53,088 nucleotides of DNA, taken from Oxalobacteraceae bacterium (GTDB lineage: Bacteria; Pseudomonadota; Gammaproteobacteria; Burkholderiales; Burkholderiaceae_D). This document shows, piece after piece, positions 9,006 to 18,686 of the stretch (positions are counted from its first letter, which is position 1; the number at the start of each line of letters is the position of its first letter). Made by a program: the position numbers and the translations under genes. Location: NCBI GenBank assembly GCA_027490255.1, contig JAIXYM010000105.1, positions 1 to 53,088 of the forward strand, given 5' to 3'. Below the pieces are notes generated by a model. That model was not told the DNA's origin. It saw only the letters and a list, made by a program, of their open reading frames with translations, and ran no database searches.

Positions 9006-9082
9006 GGGATCTTGCCTGTCCGTACTTTTTAGGTTTGTGGCTTGGCAGGTCGATTGGGTTACAAGGCATTCGTAAAAGCGGG

Positions 9083-10555
9083 TTACATCAAAATAATATC
9101 GTACTGTTCCTGATGAAATCCATTCTCAACATGAAGCGAAATCGGCTTGCCGATAAAGTCTCCCAGCATGGTCAGATGCTGAGACTCTTCTTCCAAGAAC
9201 AAGTCAATCACTAGTTGTGACGCTAGAATTCTAAATTCACGTGGATTGAATTGTTTGGCCTCGCGCAGTAGTTCGCGCAGAATTTCGTAAGCGATAGTAC
9301 GTGCAGTTTTGACTTGCCCTTTACCCTGACATGCCGGGCAAGTTTCGCAAAGAATATGTGCGAGTGATTCGCGCGTACGCTTGCGAGTCATTTCAACAAG
9401 ACCCAACGCAGAAAACTCCGATACCGTCACCTTGGTGCGATCGCGCGCGAGTGCTTTGTGCAACTCGGCCAGCACAGCAGAACGATGCTCGATATTTTCC
9501 ATATCAATAAAATCGAGAATGATGATGCCGCCAAGATTACGCAGACGCAGTTGCCGCGCTATCGCGTGCGCTGCTTCCAGATTGGTTTTGAAAATCGTAT
9601 CGTCAAAATTCCGACCGGTGACATAGCTGCCGGTATTGACGTCAATCGTTGTCATGGCCTCGGTCTGCTCGATAATCAGGTAGCCACCCGACTTCAGATC
9701 AACACGTTTGCCGAGCGCCTTTTCTATTTCTACTTCAATGCCATGCAAATCAAACAAGGGGCGCTCGCCCGTGTAATGCATCAGCTTGGGCATGACGGAA
9801 GGCGTGTAGCTTTCTGCAAATTCGCTGAGTTTGAGAAAATTTTCACGCGAATCAATTTGTATCGACGTAGTTTCTTCGCCCACAAAATCTCTCAGTACGC
9901 GTTGCGACAGGCTGAGGTCTTGATACAGCAATGACGGTGGCGGCACCTTTCGTGATTGTTCAATCAGATGTTCCCAGGTCTTGCGAAGGTAGGCGATATC
10001 ACTGGTCAGGTCGGCGTCACTCGCGCCTTCGGCCATCGTCCTAATGATGAAGCCGCCTTTCTCTTCGGCGGGTAACAAGCCCTGCACCTTCTCGCGTAGA
10101 GCTTCGCGCTCGGTCTCGTCGCCGATGCGTTGCGAGACGCCAATATGCGGATCTTGCGGCAGATACACCAGCATGCGACCTGCGATCGATATTTGCGTTG
10201 AAAGTCGAGCACCTTTGGTGCTGATGGGATCTTTAATTACTTGCACCAGAAGCGATTGGCCGTCGAACAGTAGTTTTTCAATAGGCGTCGGTGCGCTAGT
10301 GGCATTGCCCACACCGCTTTGCACACGCGCTTCCCAGATATCGGCCACATGCAGAAAAGCTGCGCGCTCAAGACCAATATCGATGAATGCCGATTGCATA
10401 CCCGGCAGCACACGCGCCACCTTGCCCAGATAGATATTCCCTGTGCGGCCACGCGACGCCGTGCGCTCGATGTGCAATTCCTGCACGGCGCCATGCTGCA
10501 TTAGTGCGACGCGCGTCTCTTGGGGCGTGATATTGACCAGCAGATCTTCTGTCAT
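9083..10555 (-). CDS. rng: Ribonuclease G
   Basis: A protein of 490 residues, the usual length for RNase G and without the long C-terminal scaffold of RNase E. An N-terminal S1 domain (GNIYLGKVARVLPGMQSAF) leads to the catalytic DNase I-like subdomain with DVNTG and IILDFIDM, whose aspartates bind the catalytic Mg. The zinc-link follows as CETCPACQGKG, with an extra pair of cysteines. RNase G matures the 5' end of 16S rRNA and degrades some mRNAs. The gene overlaps the end of maf by 4 bp, which is also typical of betaproteobacteria. It is the last housekeeping gene of the run before the LPS genes. Confidence 0.95.
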   Translation of the reverse strand: MTEDLLVNITPQETRVALMQHGAVQELHIERTASRGRTGNIYLGKVARVLPGMQSAFIDIGLERAAFLHVADIWEARVQSGVGNATSAPTPIEKLLFDGQSLLVQVIKDPISTKGARLSTQISIAGRMLVYLPQDPHIGVSQRIGDETEREALREKVQGLLPAEEKGGFIIRTMAEGASDADLTSDIAYLRKTWEHLIEQSRKVPPPSLLYQDLSLSQRVLRDFVGEETTSIQIDSRENFLKLSEFAESYTPSVMPKLMHYTGERPLFDLHGIEVEIEKALGKRVDLKSGGYLIIEQTEAMTTIDVNTGSYVTGRNFDDTIFKTNLEAAHAIARQLRLRNLGGIIILDFIDMENIEHRSAVLAELHKALARDRTKVTVSEFSALGLVEMTRKRTRESLAHILCETCPACQGKGQVKTARTIAYEILRELLREAKQFNPREFRILASQLVIDLFLEEESQHLTMLGDFIGKPISLHVENGFHQEQYDIILM

Positions 10556-11172
10556 AGTGTTTTTATACCTGCTTGCTGTAACAATCGTGTGGTTTCGAAC
10601 AAAGGCAGACCCATGATGCCCGAATGGCTACCACTAATATGCTCGATGAACTTCGCCGCATGACCTTGTATGCCATAGCTGCCTGCTTTGTCATAAGGTT
10701 CTGACGAGTCACAATAGGCCCGCAGCGTGGCTTCGCTCAGTTCCGCAAACCTGACCTCTGAGCGATGCAATACTTCATTAAACTGATCTTCAAAGCGAAT
10801 AGCCATGGCGGTCAATACCTGATGCGTGCGTCCCGACAGCAAGCGCAGCATGCTCATGGCCTCTGAGTGATCGGCGGGCTTGCCCAGTATTTTTCCATCA
10901 ATCGTGACCGTAGTGTCGGCTGCCAGTACCGGACGCTTGGGCAATTGACGCCACAACACAGCTGCCCAGCCACTGTCTGCTTTCTCGCGCGCGACACGTG
11001 CAACATAAATTTCTGGCACTTCGCTTTCATGGGGTATCTCTGATACCGCGCCGTGACTGCCCGGTTCTTCTTTCAGTTCAAGTACCTCAAAAGCAATACC
11101 CACCTGCTGCAGTAATTCACGGCGGCGGGGACTTTTGGAAGCGAGATAAATTGTTTGATCTGCCAATGTCAT
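10552..11172 (-). CDS. maf: Maf family nucleoside triphosphate pyrophosphatase (YhdE-like)
   Basis: A protein of 206 residues. The N-terminal ASKSPRRRELL motif is the nucleotide-binding signature of the Maf/HAM1-like superfamily. The catalytic ADTTV segment follows at about residue 89 and the SGRTHQVLTA block after it. GSYGIQGHAAKFIEHISGS near the C-terminus is the conserved substrate pocket. Maf proteins hydrolyse dTTP, UTP or modified pyrimidine nucleotides to monophosphates, and the YhdE subgroup prefers dTTP/UTP. The stop overlaps the rng start by 4 bp, implying coupled translation. An insertion around residues 40-55 (GSHGAVSEIPHESEVPE) makes it slightly longer than E. coli YhdE. Confidence 0.92.
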   Translation of the reverse strand: MTLADQTIYLASKSPRRRELLQQVGIAFEVLELKEEPGSHGAVSEIPHESEVPEIYVARVAREKADSGWAAVLWRQLPKRPVLAADTTVTIDGKILGKPADHSEAMSMLRLLSGRTHQVLTAMAIRFEDQFNEVLHRSEVRFAELSEATLRAYCDSSEPYDKAGSYGIQGHAAKFIEHISGSHSGIMGLPLFETTRLLQQAGIKTL

Positions 11173-11226
11173 TCCATGCTTCCCGTACTAACGATCAGAG
11201 CCAATGAATCAAGGCTGTCAGAGTTG

Positions 11227-11703
11227 TTAGATTGATGTGCGGTGATAAGGATGATTTTTAGTAATCGTCCAGGCGCGGTAGAGCTGTTCTGCCAGCAGCA
11301 CCCTGACCATCCCATGCGGCAGAGTTAGGCTGGATACGCGCAACAGCATATCGGCATCTTTCTTGAAATCTGCATCCAGACCGTCTGCGCCGCCGATGAC
11401 GAATGTAACATCCCCGCCTTGCTGTTGCCACAACGTCAGATGTTGCGATAACTGCAGCGTAGTCAGATCCTTGCCGTGCTCATCCAGCGCGATCACATGG
11501 CCCCCTTTGGGTAGCACTGCCTCGATGCGCTGTCGCTCCTGTCCCATCACGGTCTCGGCGCTACGGCTCGATGAGCGCTCAACAGGCTTGATTTCTTTCA
11601 GCACTAACCGGCATTCCGGCGGCATGCGTTTCGCATATTCCTGAAAGCCTGCCTCAATCCATGCAGGCATTTTGTGGCCGACGGCTGCAACGATGAGTTG
11701 CAT
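11227..11703 (-). CDS. rlmH: 23S rRNA (pseudouridine1915-N3)-methyltransferase RlmH
   Basis: A SPOUT-class methyltransferase of 158 residues, the standard length. Visible landmarks are the start [15 protein letters not shown], the [11 protein letters not shown] segment, the SAM-binding knot loop [10 protein letters not shown], and the C-terminal [21 protein letters not shown], ending in HPYHR. The last tyrosine-histidine-arginine is the conserved tail. RlmH methylates pseudouridine 1915 in helix 69 of the 70S ribosome. It lies 9 bp downstream of rsfS, the same pairing seen in many bacteria, and both act on the large ribosomal subunit. All key positions appear intact. Confidence 0.95.
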   Translation of the reverse strand: MQLIVAAVGHKMPAWIEAGFQEYAKRMPPECRLVLKEIKPVERSSSRSAETVMGQERQRIEAVLPKGGHVIALDEHGKDLTTLQLSQHLTLWQQQGGDVTFVIGGADGLDADFKKDADMLLRVSSLTLPHGMVRVLLAEQLYRAWTITKNHPYHRTSI

Positions 11704-11712
11704 ACGCTGGAG

Positions 11713-12444
11713 TTAACCGCCTGACTTGGTCGTTGTGCGGCGACCGGCGCCGGATCGACTGGCCGAAGTTTTTCCAGCAGTGGACCCCGTTTTTCTGGCA
11801 GGTGCTTTTTGGGCAGCCGATTTTTTCGGTGTGGTTTTTTTTGCGACAACTTTTTTAATTATCGCTTTCTTGGCCACGGTTTTTTTGGCGACTGCTTTCT
11901 TAGCCGGGGTTTTGGCAGGAGTTTTGGTGACAGCAGTTTTTGCTACCGCCGTTTTTTCCGCCACTGCTTTTTTCACCGGAGCTTTCGTGTCGCTGGCCTT
12001 GATATCGCTAGCTTTGGTGCGTACCGTTTTTTTCACGGCGGTTTTGGTGATATGCGACGAGGCCTTGACCAGCGTTGTTTTCGCGCCGGTTGCCGAGCGC
12101 GTCGCCGCGCCGAGCTTGATTTCTTTCTCGCCCCACAATTCTTCGAGACGGTAGTAAGCGCGGATAGCAGGCTGCATGATGTGGACGACCATGTCGCCCA
12201 GATCGACCAGTACCCATTCCCCGGTACCTTCACCTTCCATGCTGAGAATCTCTCCGCCAGCGGCCTTGACGGAGTCACGCACGGAAGAAGCCAGCGCTTT
12301 CGTTTGCCGGTTTGAGGTACCGGAAGCGATCGCGATGCGGTCAAACATGCTGGTCAGGTGGCTGGTGTCGAAGATGCGGATGTCCTGCGCCTTTACGTCC
12401 TCGAGTGCGTTGACAACGATGCCCTGCAATTTTTTGATATCCAT
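11713..12444 (-). CDS. rsfS: Ribosomal silencing factor RsfS with long basic C-terminal tail
   Basis: Residues 1 to about 109 are a normal RsfS/Iojap domain (QDIRIFDTSHLTSMFD; GEWVLVDLGDMVVHIM; YYRLEELWG). This domain binds ribosomal protein uL14 and blocks subunit joining when nutrients are short. RsfS is normally 105-130 residues, whereas this one has 243. The extra 134 residues are almost entirely Lys, Ala, Thr and Val in loose repeats such as AKKAVAKKTVAKKAIIKK, ending in TTTKSGG. This resembles histone H1-like or HctB-type nucleic-acid-binding tails. The tail is in frame with no stop or frameshift. It ends 9 bp before rlmH, so it is part of the same gene and not a separate ORF. The gene overlaps nadD by 1 bp. 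Confidence 0.93.
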   Translation of the reverse strand: MDIKKLQGIVVNALEDVKAQDIRIFDTSHLTSMFDRIAIASGTSNRQTKALASSVRDSVKAAGGEILSMEGEGTGEWVLVDLGDMVVHIMQPAIRAYYRLEELWGEKEIKLGAATRSATGAKTTLVKASSHITKTAVKKTVRTKASDIKASDTKAPVKKAVAEKTAVAKTAVTKTPAKTPAKKAVAKKTVAKKAIIKKVVAKKTTPKKSAAQKAPARKTGSTAGKTSASRSGAGRRTTTKSGG

Positions 12445-13118
12445 TAATGAGTCTGGTAAAGGTGATGTTGTTGAATATAGTCTAGCACTGGCACCGGAAG
12501 CAGGTCGGCGCGTTCTCCGGACACTCCTGATCTTCCTGATCCTGCAATAGCCTCACGTATCCTGGTCGACGACACATCCAGCGCTAGCTGCGTCGCGATG
12601 CAGACCAGACCCGATGGCGTCTGCCGCAATTGATCGGCACTGGCCAGCCGGCGGTTGATTTGTGCGGCAACCGCTTTGTCTAGGGCAGCGTCGTCCATCG
12701 TGAAACCCGGGCGAGCGGCAATGCACAGGTGGGCTTCATTGAACAGGGCGGTCCAGTCATGCCAGGTGTGCAAATTAATCAGCTGGTCTGCGCCCATTAT
12801 CAGCGCAAGCGACACATCGCGGCCCAGCTCGCTACGTAAAGAGCGCAAGGTGTCGATCATGTAGCTGGGACCCTCGCGACGGATTTCCTGTTCATCGATA
12901 CAAATCGGTGTAGGCCAGCCATCGAAGGCCGCGTGCAGCATCGCAATGCGATGCACAGCCGATGTGACCATGTCCGGCTTTTGCCAAGGTCGACCACTGG
13001 GTATCAGTCGCAGTTCGTCAGGATGCAGCAGTGTGCAAAAGTAGCGTGCCAGTCCGACATGACCCGAATGCACCGGATCGAAGCTACCACCCAGCAGCAG
13101 CACGCTGCGCACACTCAT
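12444..13118 (-). CDS. nadD: Nicotinate-nucleotide adenylyltransferase
   Basis: A nucleotidyltransferase of 224 residues that makes nicotinate adenine dinucleotide from NaMN and ATP in NAD synthesis. The N-terminal [18 protein letters not shown] contains the GxFDPxHxGH ATP-binding motif. The C-terminal [11 protein letters not shown] gives the SSTxIR motif that binds the phosphates. The middle [15 protein letters not shown] is the conserved NaMN-binding region. It sits between rsfS (1-bp overlap) and hemF (4-bp overlap) in the same tightly packed run. All catalytic motifs are present. Confidence 0.95.
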   Translation of the reverse strand: MSVRSVLLLGGSFDPVHSGHVGLARYFCTLLHPDELRLIPSGRPWQKPDMVTSAVHRIAMLHAAFDGWPTPICIDEQEIRREGPSYMIDTLRSLRSELGRDVSLALIMGADQLINLHTWHDWTALFNEAHLCIAARPGFTMDDAALDKAVAAQINRRLASADQLRQTPSGLVCIATQLALDVSSTRIREAIAGSGRSGVSGERADLLPVPVLDYIQQHHLYQTH

Positions 13119-14026
13119 GCAGCCAGCCAGTCACGATGCGGCAGAAAATCCGTATAGAGTTTCGCTTCGGGCGAACCGTCCTCAGGCCGCCAGTCGTAAC
13201 GCCATTTGACGATAGGTGGCATCGACATCAGGATAGATTCAGTGCGTCCACCCGACTGCAGACCAAACAAGGTACCGCGGTCAAAGACCAGATTGAACTC
13301 CACATAACGGCCACGACGATAAGCCTGGAAATCACGCTCGCGCTCGCCATACGCAATATCTTTGCGGCGCTTCAGAATCGGCAGATAGGCATCAATGAAA
13401 TGATCGCCAACGCTTTGTGTCATGGCAAAGCTCTGCTCAAAGCCTGCTGTATTGAAATCATCAAAAAACACACCGCCAACACCACGAGCTTCCTTGCGGT
13501 GCTTCAGATAGAAGTATTCATCGCACCACTGCTTGAATCGTGGATGCAACTCTAAACCGAATGGGTCCAGCGCATTGCGGCAAGTCTGGTGAAAATGTTG
13601 CGCGTCTTCTTCGAAGCCATAGTAGGGCGTCAGATCCATGCCGCCACCGAACCACCAGACGCGTTGATCGCCTTCGCCTGTCGTGGTGAAAAAGCGCACG
13701 TTCATGTGCACGGTTGGTGAGTACGGATTACGCGGATGAAAAACCAGCGACACGCCCATCGCTTCCCAAGGATGTCCGGCCACTTCAGGGCGATTGGCTG
13801 CCGCTGACGGCGGCAGGCTCATACCTTTGACATGCGAAAAACCCACGCCACCACGCTCAAGCACATTACCTTCTTCAATCAAACGCGAGATACCGCCGCC
13901 ACCCTCGGGCCGTTCCCAGCTGTCGCGTATGAATTGCTTGCCGTCGACCGCTTCAGCAGCAGACACGATACGCTCTTGCAGCGACAAAAGCCAAGTCCTG
14001 ACGGCATTCGGGTCGGGCGTGTTCAT
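13115..14026 (-). CDS. hemF: Oxygen-dependent coproporphyrinogen-III oxidase
   Basis: A protein of 303 residues, the standard HemF length. It catalyses the O2-dependent oxidative decarboxylation of coproporphyrinogen III to protoporphyrinogen IX in haem synthesis. Recognisable segments include [32 protein letters not shown] with catalytic histidines, [31 protein letters not shown] and [14 protein letters not shown]. It overlaps nadD by 4 bp and lies 27 bp downstream of purD. The aerobic enzyme indicates that the organism can use oxygen. No anaerobic hemN is visible in the window. Confidence 0.96.
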   Translation of the reverse strand: MNTPDPNAVRTWLLSLQERIVSAAEAVDGKQFIRDSWERPEGGGGISRLIEEGNVLERGGVGFSHVKGMSLPPSAAANRPEVAGHPWEAMGVSLVFHPRNPYSPTVHMNVRFFTTTGEGDQRVWWFGGGMDLTPYYGFEEDAQHFHQTCRNALDPFGLELHPRFKQWCDEYFYLKHRKEARGVGGVFFDDFNTAGFEQSFAMTQSVGDHFIDAYLPILKRRKDIAYGERERDFQAYRRGRYVEFNLVFDRGTLFGLQSGGRTESILMSMPPIVKWRYDWRPEDGSPEAKLYTDFLPHRDWLAA

Positions 14027-14053
14027 GGATTTTCCTTTTTTTGCTAATGATAT

Positions 14054-15328
14054 TCAGGCAGGTCGTTTCAGCGCACGCCAGCCTATATCGCGACGAAACT
14101 GCATACCGTCAAACTGAATCTGATCCAAGGTTTCATACGCATGTTTCTGGGCGACGCGAACGCTGTCACCCAGACCCACCACACACAACACCCGTCCTCC
14201 CTGCGTTGTGAGCGCTTTGTTGTCCAGTGATGTACCGGCATGAAACGTCATGCTGTGTTCGGTTTCTTCTGGGATGCCGGTGATCACATCATTTTTGCGC
14301 GGCGCATCTGGGTAACCGCTTGCGGCCATCACCACGCCGAGCGCGGTGCGTCTATCCCAGTCGAGCTCTATTTCATCGAGCGTACCGGCTACGGCATGTT
14401 CCATTACTGAGACTAGATCGGTTTTTAGGCGCGCCATGATGGGCTGCGTCTCCGGGTCGCCCATGCGGCAATTGAATTCCAGTGTTTTGGGATTACCCTC
14501 GGCATCAATCATCAGGCCGGCATACAGAAAGCCCGTATACGGAATGCCATCTTTGGCCATGCCTTGCACGGTCGGTTGAATGATCTCGCGCATCACGCGT
14601 GCATGCAGTTGAGGTGTGACGATAGGTGCAGGCGAATAGGCACCCATGCCACCGGTATTTGGACCAAGATCCTGGTCCAGCAAACGCTTGTGGTCTTGAC
14701 TGGTTGCCAGCGGCAGCATGTTTTTGCCGTCAACCATGACGATGAAGCTGGCTTCTTCGCCCTCAAGAAATTCTTCGACCACTACGCGCGCGCCGGCATC
14801 ACCAAAGCGATTATCCGACAACATCATGTCGATGGCACCGTGGGCTTCTTCGAGTGTCATTGCGACTACCACGCCCTTGCCAGCAGCGAGGCCATCAGCC
14901 TTGATGACGATTGGGGCGCCTTGCTCATCAATGTAGCGATGCGCTGCGTCTGCATCCGAAAAAGTTTGATATCTCGCTGTCGGTATGCCGTGGCGTTCCA
15001 TGAAGGCCTTGGCAAAGTCCTTCGAGCTTTCCAGTTGTGCTGCCTTGCGGGTAGGACCGAAAATCTTCATGCCACGCTCGCGGAAGATATCCACGATGCC
15101 CGCGGCCAGCGGTGCTTCCGGGCCGACGACAGTCAGCGTAACCTGCTCTTGCTGCGCAAAATCTGCCAACGCTACAGGGTCGGTGATGGCGACATTCTTC
15201 ATGCGCGCATCAAGGGCGGTACCGCCATTGCCAGGTGCAACCAGCACCATCTGTATGCGTTTGGATTGCGCCAGCTTCCAGGCCAGCGCATGTTCGCGGC
15301 CACCAGAACCTACAACAAGAATTTTCAT
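14054..15328 (-). CDS. purD: Phosphoribosylamine-glycine ligase (GAR synthetase)
   Basis: An ATP-grasp enzyme of 424 residues, full length. It catalyses step two of de novo purine synthesis, joining 5-phosphoribosylamine and glycine. The N-terminal domain starts KILVVGSGGREHALAWKL. The ATP-grasp core has PIVIKADGLAAGKGVVVA, EEFLEGEEASFIVMVDG and QDHKRLLDQDLGPNTGGMG. EFNCRMGDPETQPIMARL is the metal-binding signature. The gene has 113 bp upstream to yebC and 27 bp downstream to hemF. I looked for a purine-repressor palindrome in the upstream gap and did not see a clear one. Confidence 0.96.
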   Translation of the reverse strand: MKILVVGSGGREHALAWKLAQSKRIQMVLVAPGNGGTALDARMKNVAITDPVALADFAQQEQVTLTVVGPEAPLAAGIVDIFRERGMKIFGPTRKAAQLESSKDFAKAFMERHGIPTARYQTFSDADAAHRYIDEQGAPIVIKADGLAAGKGVVVAMTLEEAHGAIDMMLSDNRFGDAGARVVVEEFLEGEEASFIVMVDGKNMLPLATSQDHKRLLDQDLGPNTGGMGAYSPAPIVTPQLHARVMREIIQPTVQGMAKDGIPYTGFLYAGLMIDAEGNPKTLEFNCRMGDPETQPIMARLKTDLVSVMEHAVAGTLDEIELDWDRRTALGVVMAASGYPDAPRKNDVITGIPEETEHSMTFHAGTSLDNKALTTQGGRVLCVVGLGDSVRVAQKHAYETLDQIQFDGMQFRRDIGWRALKRPA

Positions 15329-15441
15329 GAAAGCTTCAGGTCAGGTTATCGTTTCGGAATTGCCTTTGCAGGCTCGTCAGAATCAAAATACTCAAGCAGC
15401 AAGCCGCGCAATGATCACGCCGCACTGCTGACAAGTGTTGC

Positions 15442-16167
15442 TTAATCTTCTATTACAGCGTTGGTGTAAACCTCTTGAACATCATCGAGGTTTTCCAGCG
15501 CATCCAGCAGCTTCTGCATTTTCACCGCATCATCGCCGGTGAATTCTGTATTCGTTGATGGCTTCATGGTGACTTCAGCCACTTCAGGTTTGAAGCCAGC
15601 TTTCTCTAAAGTTTCGCGCAAATTTGAAAAAATTTGCGGGTCGCAGAGAACTTCAAAGCCACCTTCATCATCAGCAATTACATCATCGGCGCCGGCCTCG
15701 AGTGCGGCTTCCATGAGTGCATCTTCGTTGGTGCCGGGCGCAAACAGCAACTGGCCGCAATGATTGAACAGAAAAGCCACTGAACCTTCGGTGCCCATGT
15801 TGCCACCGTATTTCGAGAAGGCATGCCGCACTTCGGCCACCGTACGCACGCGGTTGTCTGTCATGCAGTCAACGATGATGGCAGCGCCGTTCAGGCCGTA
15901 GCCTTCGTAGCGGATCTCTTCATAGTTCACGCCTTCCAGGCCACCGGTGCCGCGCTGGATGGCTCGGGTCACATTGTCCTTGGGCATATTGGCGTCGGCC
16001 GCCTTGTCGATGGCCAGACGCAGACGAGGATTACTCGCAATGTCACCGCCGCCCATGCGGGCAGCGACGGTTATTTCCTTGATCAGCCGGGTCCAGATCT
16101 TGCCGCGCTTTGCATCAGTCGCGGCCTTTTTGTGCTTGATATTGGCCCATTTGCTATGTCCTGCCAT
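15442..16167 (-). CDS. yebC: YebC/PmpR family regulatory protein (translation-associated TACO1-like)
   Basis: A protein of 241 residues, the usual length. It begins [20 protein letters not shown] and contains [21 protein letters not shown] and [18 protein letters not shown], all signatures of the YebC/TACO1 family. Family members were described as DNA-binding regulators (PmpR). More recent work links YebC-like proteins to relief of ribosome stalling on proline-rich stretches. The C-terminus is acidic. It is first in the minus-strand run, and the next gene upstream is divergent, so its promoter lies in 16168-16404. It could also drive purD-hemF-nadD-rsfS-rlmH-maf-rng. Confidence 0.95.
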   Translation of the reverse strand: MAGHSKWANIKHKKAATDAKRGKIWTRLIKEITVAARMGGGDIASNPRLRLAIDKAADANMPKDNVTRAIQRGTGGLEGVNYEEIRYEGYGLNGAAIIVDCMTDNRVRTVAEVRHAFSKYGGNMGTEGSVAFLFNHCGQLLFAPGTNEDALMEAALEAGADDVIADDEGGFEVLCDPQIFSNLRETLEKAGFKPEVAEVTMKPSTNTEFTGDDAVKMQKLLDALENLDDVQEVYTNAVIED

Positions 16168-16404
16168 GTGCTTTCTTTCCGGATTTCGTTACTTGCCTTG
16201 CAATTCGTGCAGTACGCCGGGAGGCGTTTGCGTAGACAGTATTTTCGCCTGTACTGGCGGATGAATAGGGGGCAGATCTTAACATACCGGCCTCTGCGAA
16301 AACCCGCCGCAAATGGCGGCTTCGCCAATGCCAAAGGCCGTATGACGGTGCCCCCAGTAGAATCCTCGCATACCCTTCCTTACCTCTAGCCGCCCGCATA
16401 TTTC

Positions 16405-17328
16405 ATGCCCTCCAGCACCCTTACGCTAGACCAACAGCATGCAAACCGTCGGTGGTTTCTTATTGGATTGGCAATGGCGCTGGTCGGGGCAGTGCTTTTT
16501 TCAGGTAAAGCTATTGTGGTCAAGCTACTCTATCGTCATCAGGTGGATGCCATGACGGTGCTGGCTTTCAGAATGCTGTTCTCGCTGCCTGCCTTTGGCA
16601 TCATTGCGCTGGGACAGATGAAGCGTCAGCCCCCATTGGCAATGGCGGACCGCTGGCGCATGGTTCAGCTGGGCTTGCTGGGTTACTACCTGTCGAGTTA
16701 TCTGGATTTCATCGGGCTGGCCTATATTTCCGCGGGACTTGAGCGGCTGATCCTGTTTCTTACGCCGTCGTTCGTGTTGCTGATGTCGGTGTTCTTGTTA
16801 AAAAAGCTGGTCAGCTCCCTCGAGTGGTTGGCGCTGGCTATCTGCTATGGCGGTACGATTCTGGTCTTCATTCACGACGTCCGTCTGGGTGGGGCGAATG
16901 TGTTGGTGGGTGGGGCCTTCGTGCTGGGCAGCGCGCTGAGTTATGCGATGTACTTGCTGTTTTCGGGCGAGCTGGTGCAGCGGGTTGGCACCTTGAGGCT
17001 GGTGTCTTATGTGATGTGCGTGTCGGCGCTAGCGTCCATTGCGCAGTTTTTGCTGCTGCGATCACCGGCCTTGCTGCTGCAGTCGGCAGAGGTGTATGGG
17101 CTTTCCCTGATCAATGCCGTATTTTGCACCGTGTTGCCCGTATTTCTCACCATGATGGCCATCGCCCGCGTGGGTGCGCCGGTGGCATCGCTCGCGGGCA
17201 TGGCCGGGCCGGTGTCGACTTTGTTTTTGGCTGCGTGGCTGTTACAGGAACCCATAGCTGGGATACAGCTGGTCGGTACGGCGCTGGTATTGGCGGGGAT
17301 TTATTTGTTGTCCAGAAAGAAGAAATAA
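16405..17328 (+). CDS. EamA/DMT family membrane transporter
   Basis: A protein of 307 residues with ten predicted hydrophobic segments arranged as two EamA repeats (about residues 15-150 and 160-300), the drug/metabolite transporter architecture. The first segment reads LIGLAMALVGAVLFSGKAIVVKL. The GAPVASLAGMAGPVSTLFLA block is the conserved part of repeat two. It ends with a short basic tail (SRKKK), consistent with a cytoplasmic C-terminus. Substrates of this group include amino acids and other metabolites and cannot be told from sequence. It is divergent from yebC and stands alone. Confidence 0.86.
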   Translation: MPSSTLTLDQQHANRRWFLIGLAMALVGAVLFSGKAIVVKLLYRHQVDAMTVLAFRMLFSLPAFGIIALGQMKRQPPLAMADRWRMVQLGLLGYYLSSYLDFIGLAYISAGLERLILFLTPSFVLLMSVFLLKKLVSSLEWLALAICYGGTILVFIHDVRLGGANVLVGGAFVLGSALSYAMYLLFSGELVQRVGTLRLVSYVMCVSALASIAQFLLLRSPALLLQSAEVYGLSLINAVFCTVLPVFLTMMAIARVGAPVASLAGMAGPVSTLFLAAWLLQEPIAGIQLVGTALVLAGIYLLSRKKK

Positions 17329-17459
17329 AACCTTGGACCCTATGACGCCAGCGTCGTTAGGTCTGCTTGCCAGTGAGCTTGGCGCCGCGGTCTGAACTAC
17401 CGCAGTTTGAAGTTATCATTCGTGTTTTATCGTTTAATCATTTTTTGGCAGGTACAGTC

Positions 17460-18434
17460 ATGACAAAAGCAATACGGTGTTTCAGCAACGGTGGTGCCGA
17501 GGTGATGTCCTATGTCGACGTTGAGGTCGGCGAACCGGGCCCCGGCGAAGTCAGAGTCCGTCATCACGCGATTGGTCTCAATTACATCGACGTCTATTTC
17601 CGTACGGGCCTCTACCCGCAGCCTTTGCCCGCCGGGCTGGGCATGGAAGGTGCGGGTGTGATTGAAGCCGTTGGCGCGAACGTCACGCACGTGAAAGAGG
17701 GCGATCGTGTGGCCTATGCGACGCGTCCGCCAGGTGCTTATGCAGAGGCGCGTGTGATGCCTGCTGAAGCATTGGTCAAGCTACCCGATTCGGTCAGCTT
17801 TGAAACAGCTGCTGCGATGATGTTGCAGGGATTGACAGTGCAGTATCTGTTTCACCGCACTTTCCCGTTAAAAGGCGGCGAGACGATTCTGTTCCACGCC
17901 GCAGCGGGTGGTGTAGGCCTGATCGCTTGTCAGTGGGCACGTGCGCTGGGTGTGACGATGATCGGCACGGTCGGCTCGGATGAAAAAGGCGCGCTTGCCA
18001 AGGCGCATGGCTGCACGCACATCATTAACTACAACAAGGAAAACTTTGTTGAGCGCGTTAAAGAAATTACCGAAGGTAAGGGTGTACCCGTGGTTTATGA
18101 CTCGATCGGCAAGGACACCTTCATTGGTTCGCTAGATTGCCTATCGCCACTGGGAACGATGGTGAGTTATGGCTCTGCTTCTGGTCCCGTGCCGCCGTTT
18201 TCGCTCAATGAACTCGCCTCGCGTGGTTCGCTGTTCGTCACAAGGCCAACGCTCTTTTCGTATGCAGCCAAGCGCAGCGATCTCGAAGCCATGGCTGCCG
18301 ACTTGTTCCGCATGGTCGAAAGCGGCAAAGTAAAAATTGAGATCAATCAGCGTTATGCACTGAGCGACGTACAACAGGCGCATCGTGATCTCGAAGACCG
18401 CAAGACCACGGGTTCAACCATCTTGCTGCCCTGA
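17460..18434 (+). CDS. qor: NADPH:quinone oxidoreductase, zinc-independent MDR family
   Basis: About 324 residues from the ATG at 17460. This is the family's usual length, and an upstream in-frame extension to 17367 has no family support. It belongs to the quinone oxidoreductase branch of medium-chain dehydrogenases. The GroES-like domain starts MTKAIRCFSNGGAEV and contains IGLNYIDVYFRTGLYP, the quinone-oxidoreductase signature. The Rossmann domain has HAAAGGVGLIACQWA (the NADPH dinucleotide motif AxxGGVG). The zinc-ligand cysteines of alcohol dehydrogenases are missing, as expected. It reduces quinones by one electron, probably in stress protection. Confidence 0.92.
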   Translation: MTKAIRCFSNGGAEVMSYVDVEVGEPGPGEVRVRHHAIGLNYIDVYFRTGLYPQPLPAGLGMEGAGVIEAVGANVTHVKEGDRVAYATRPPGAYAEARVMPAEALVKLPDSVSFETAAAMMLQGLTVQYLFHRTFPLKGGETILFHAAAGGVGLIACQWARALGVTMIGTVGSDEKGALAKAHGCTHIINYNKENFVERVKEITEGKGVPVVYDSIGKDTFIGSLDCLSPLGTMVSYGSASGPVPPFSLNELASRGSLFVTRPTLFSYAAKRSDLEAMAADLFRMVESGKVKIEINQRYALSDVQQAHRDLEDRKTTGSTILLP

Positions 18435-18443
18435 GATAGTTCA

Positions 18444-18605
18444 ATGCGAGAAGAGAACGAGCAGGACAACCCGATGCAGCATCCCGACGAGCAACCGTCG
18501 GGTGCTGATCATGGTCCGCATTTCGGCAAGCTCCTGATCGTGCTTGCAGTGGCGGTGATGTTACTGGGACTGATTACCTGGGCGTCGGTGGCGTATGTAA
18601 CTTGA
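18444..18605 (+). CDS. Small single-pass membrane protein (53 aa)
   Basis: A short ORF beginning 9 bp after the qor stop, of 53 codons plus stop. The N-terminal 28 residues are polar and acidic (REENEQDNPMQHPDEQ), followed by one hydrophobic helix of about 22 residues (LLIVLAVAVMLLGLITWASV) and a very short tail. This is the pattern of a small inner-membrane protein with its N-terminus inside. Spacing suggests co-transcription with qor. I do not recognise the family. The strongly biased layout argues for a real gene, but there is no functional clue. Confidence 0.6.
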   Translation: MREENEQDNPMQHPDEQPSGADHGPHFGKLLIVLAVAVMLLGLITWASVAYVT

Positions 18606-18686
18606 ATTTAACGTGAATGAAACGTACTGCGACGTGAATCTGAGGTGAATTCGAGGCGAGTGTGACTTGAGCGCAGGCTCAGCCTG

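Noticed and set aside
11726..12154. Hydrophobic plus-strand ORF opposite the basic tail of RsfS
   Set aside because: The Phe/Val/Ala-rich product is simply the antisense of Lys/Ala-rich codons and has no ribosome-binding site.
14564..15445. 293-codon plus-strand ORF opposite purD
   Set aside because: PurD is unmistakable on the other strand. This frame is a shadow with no protein character.
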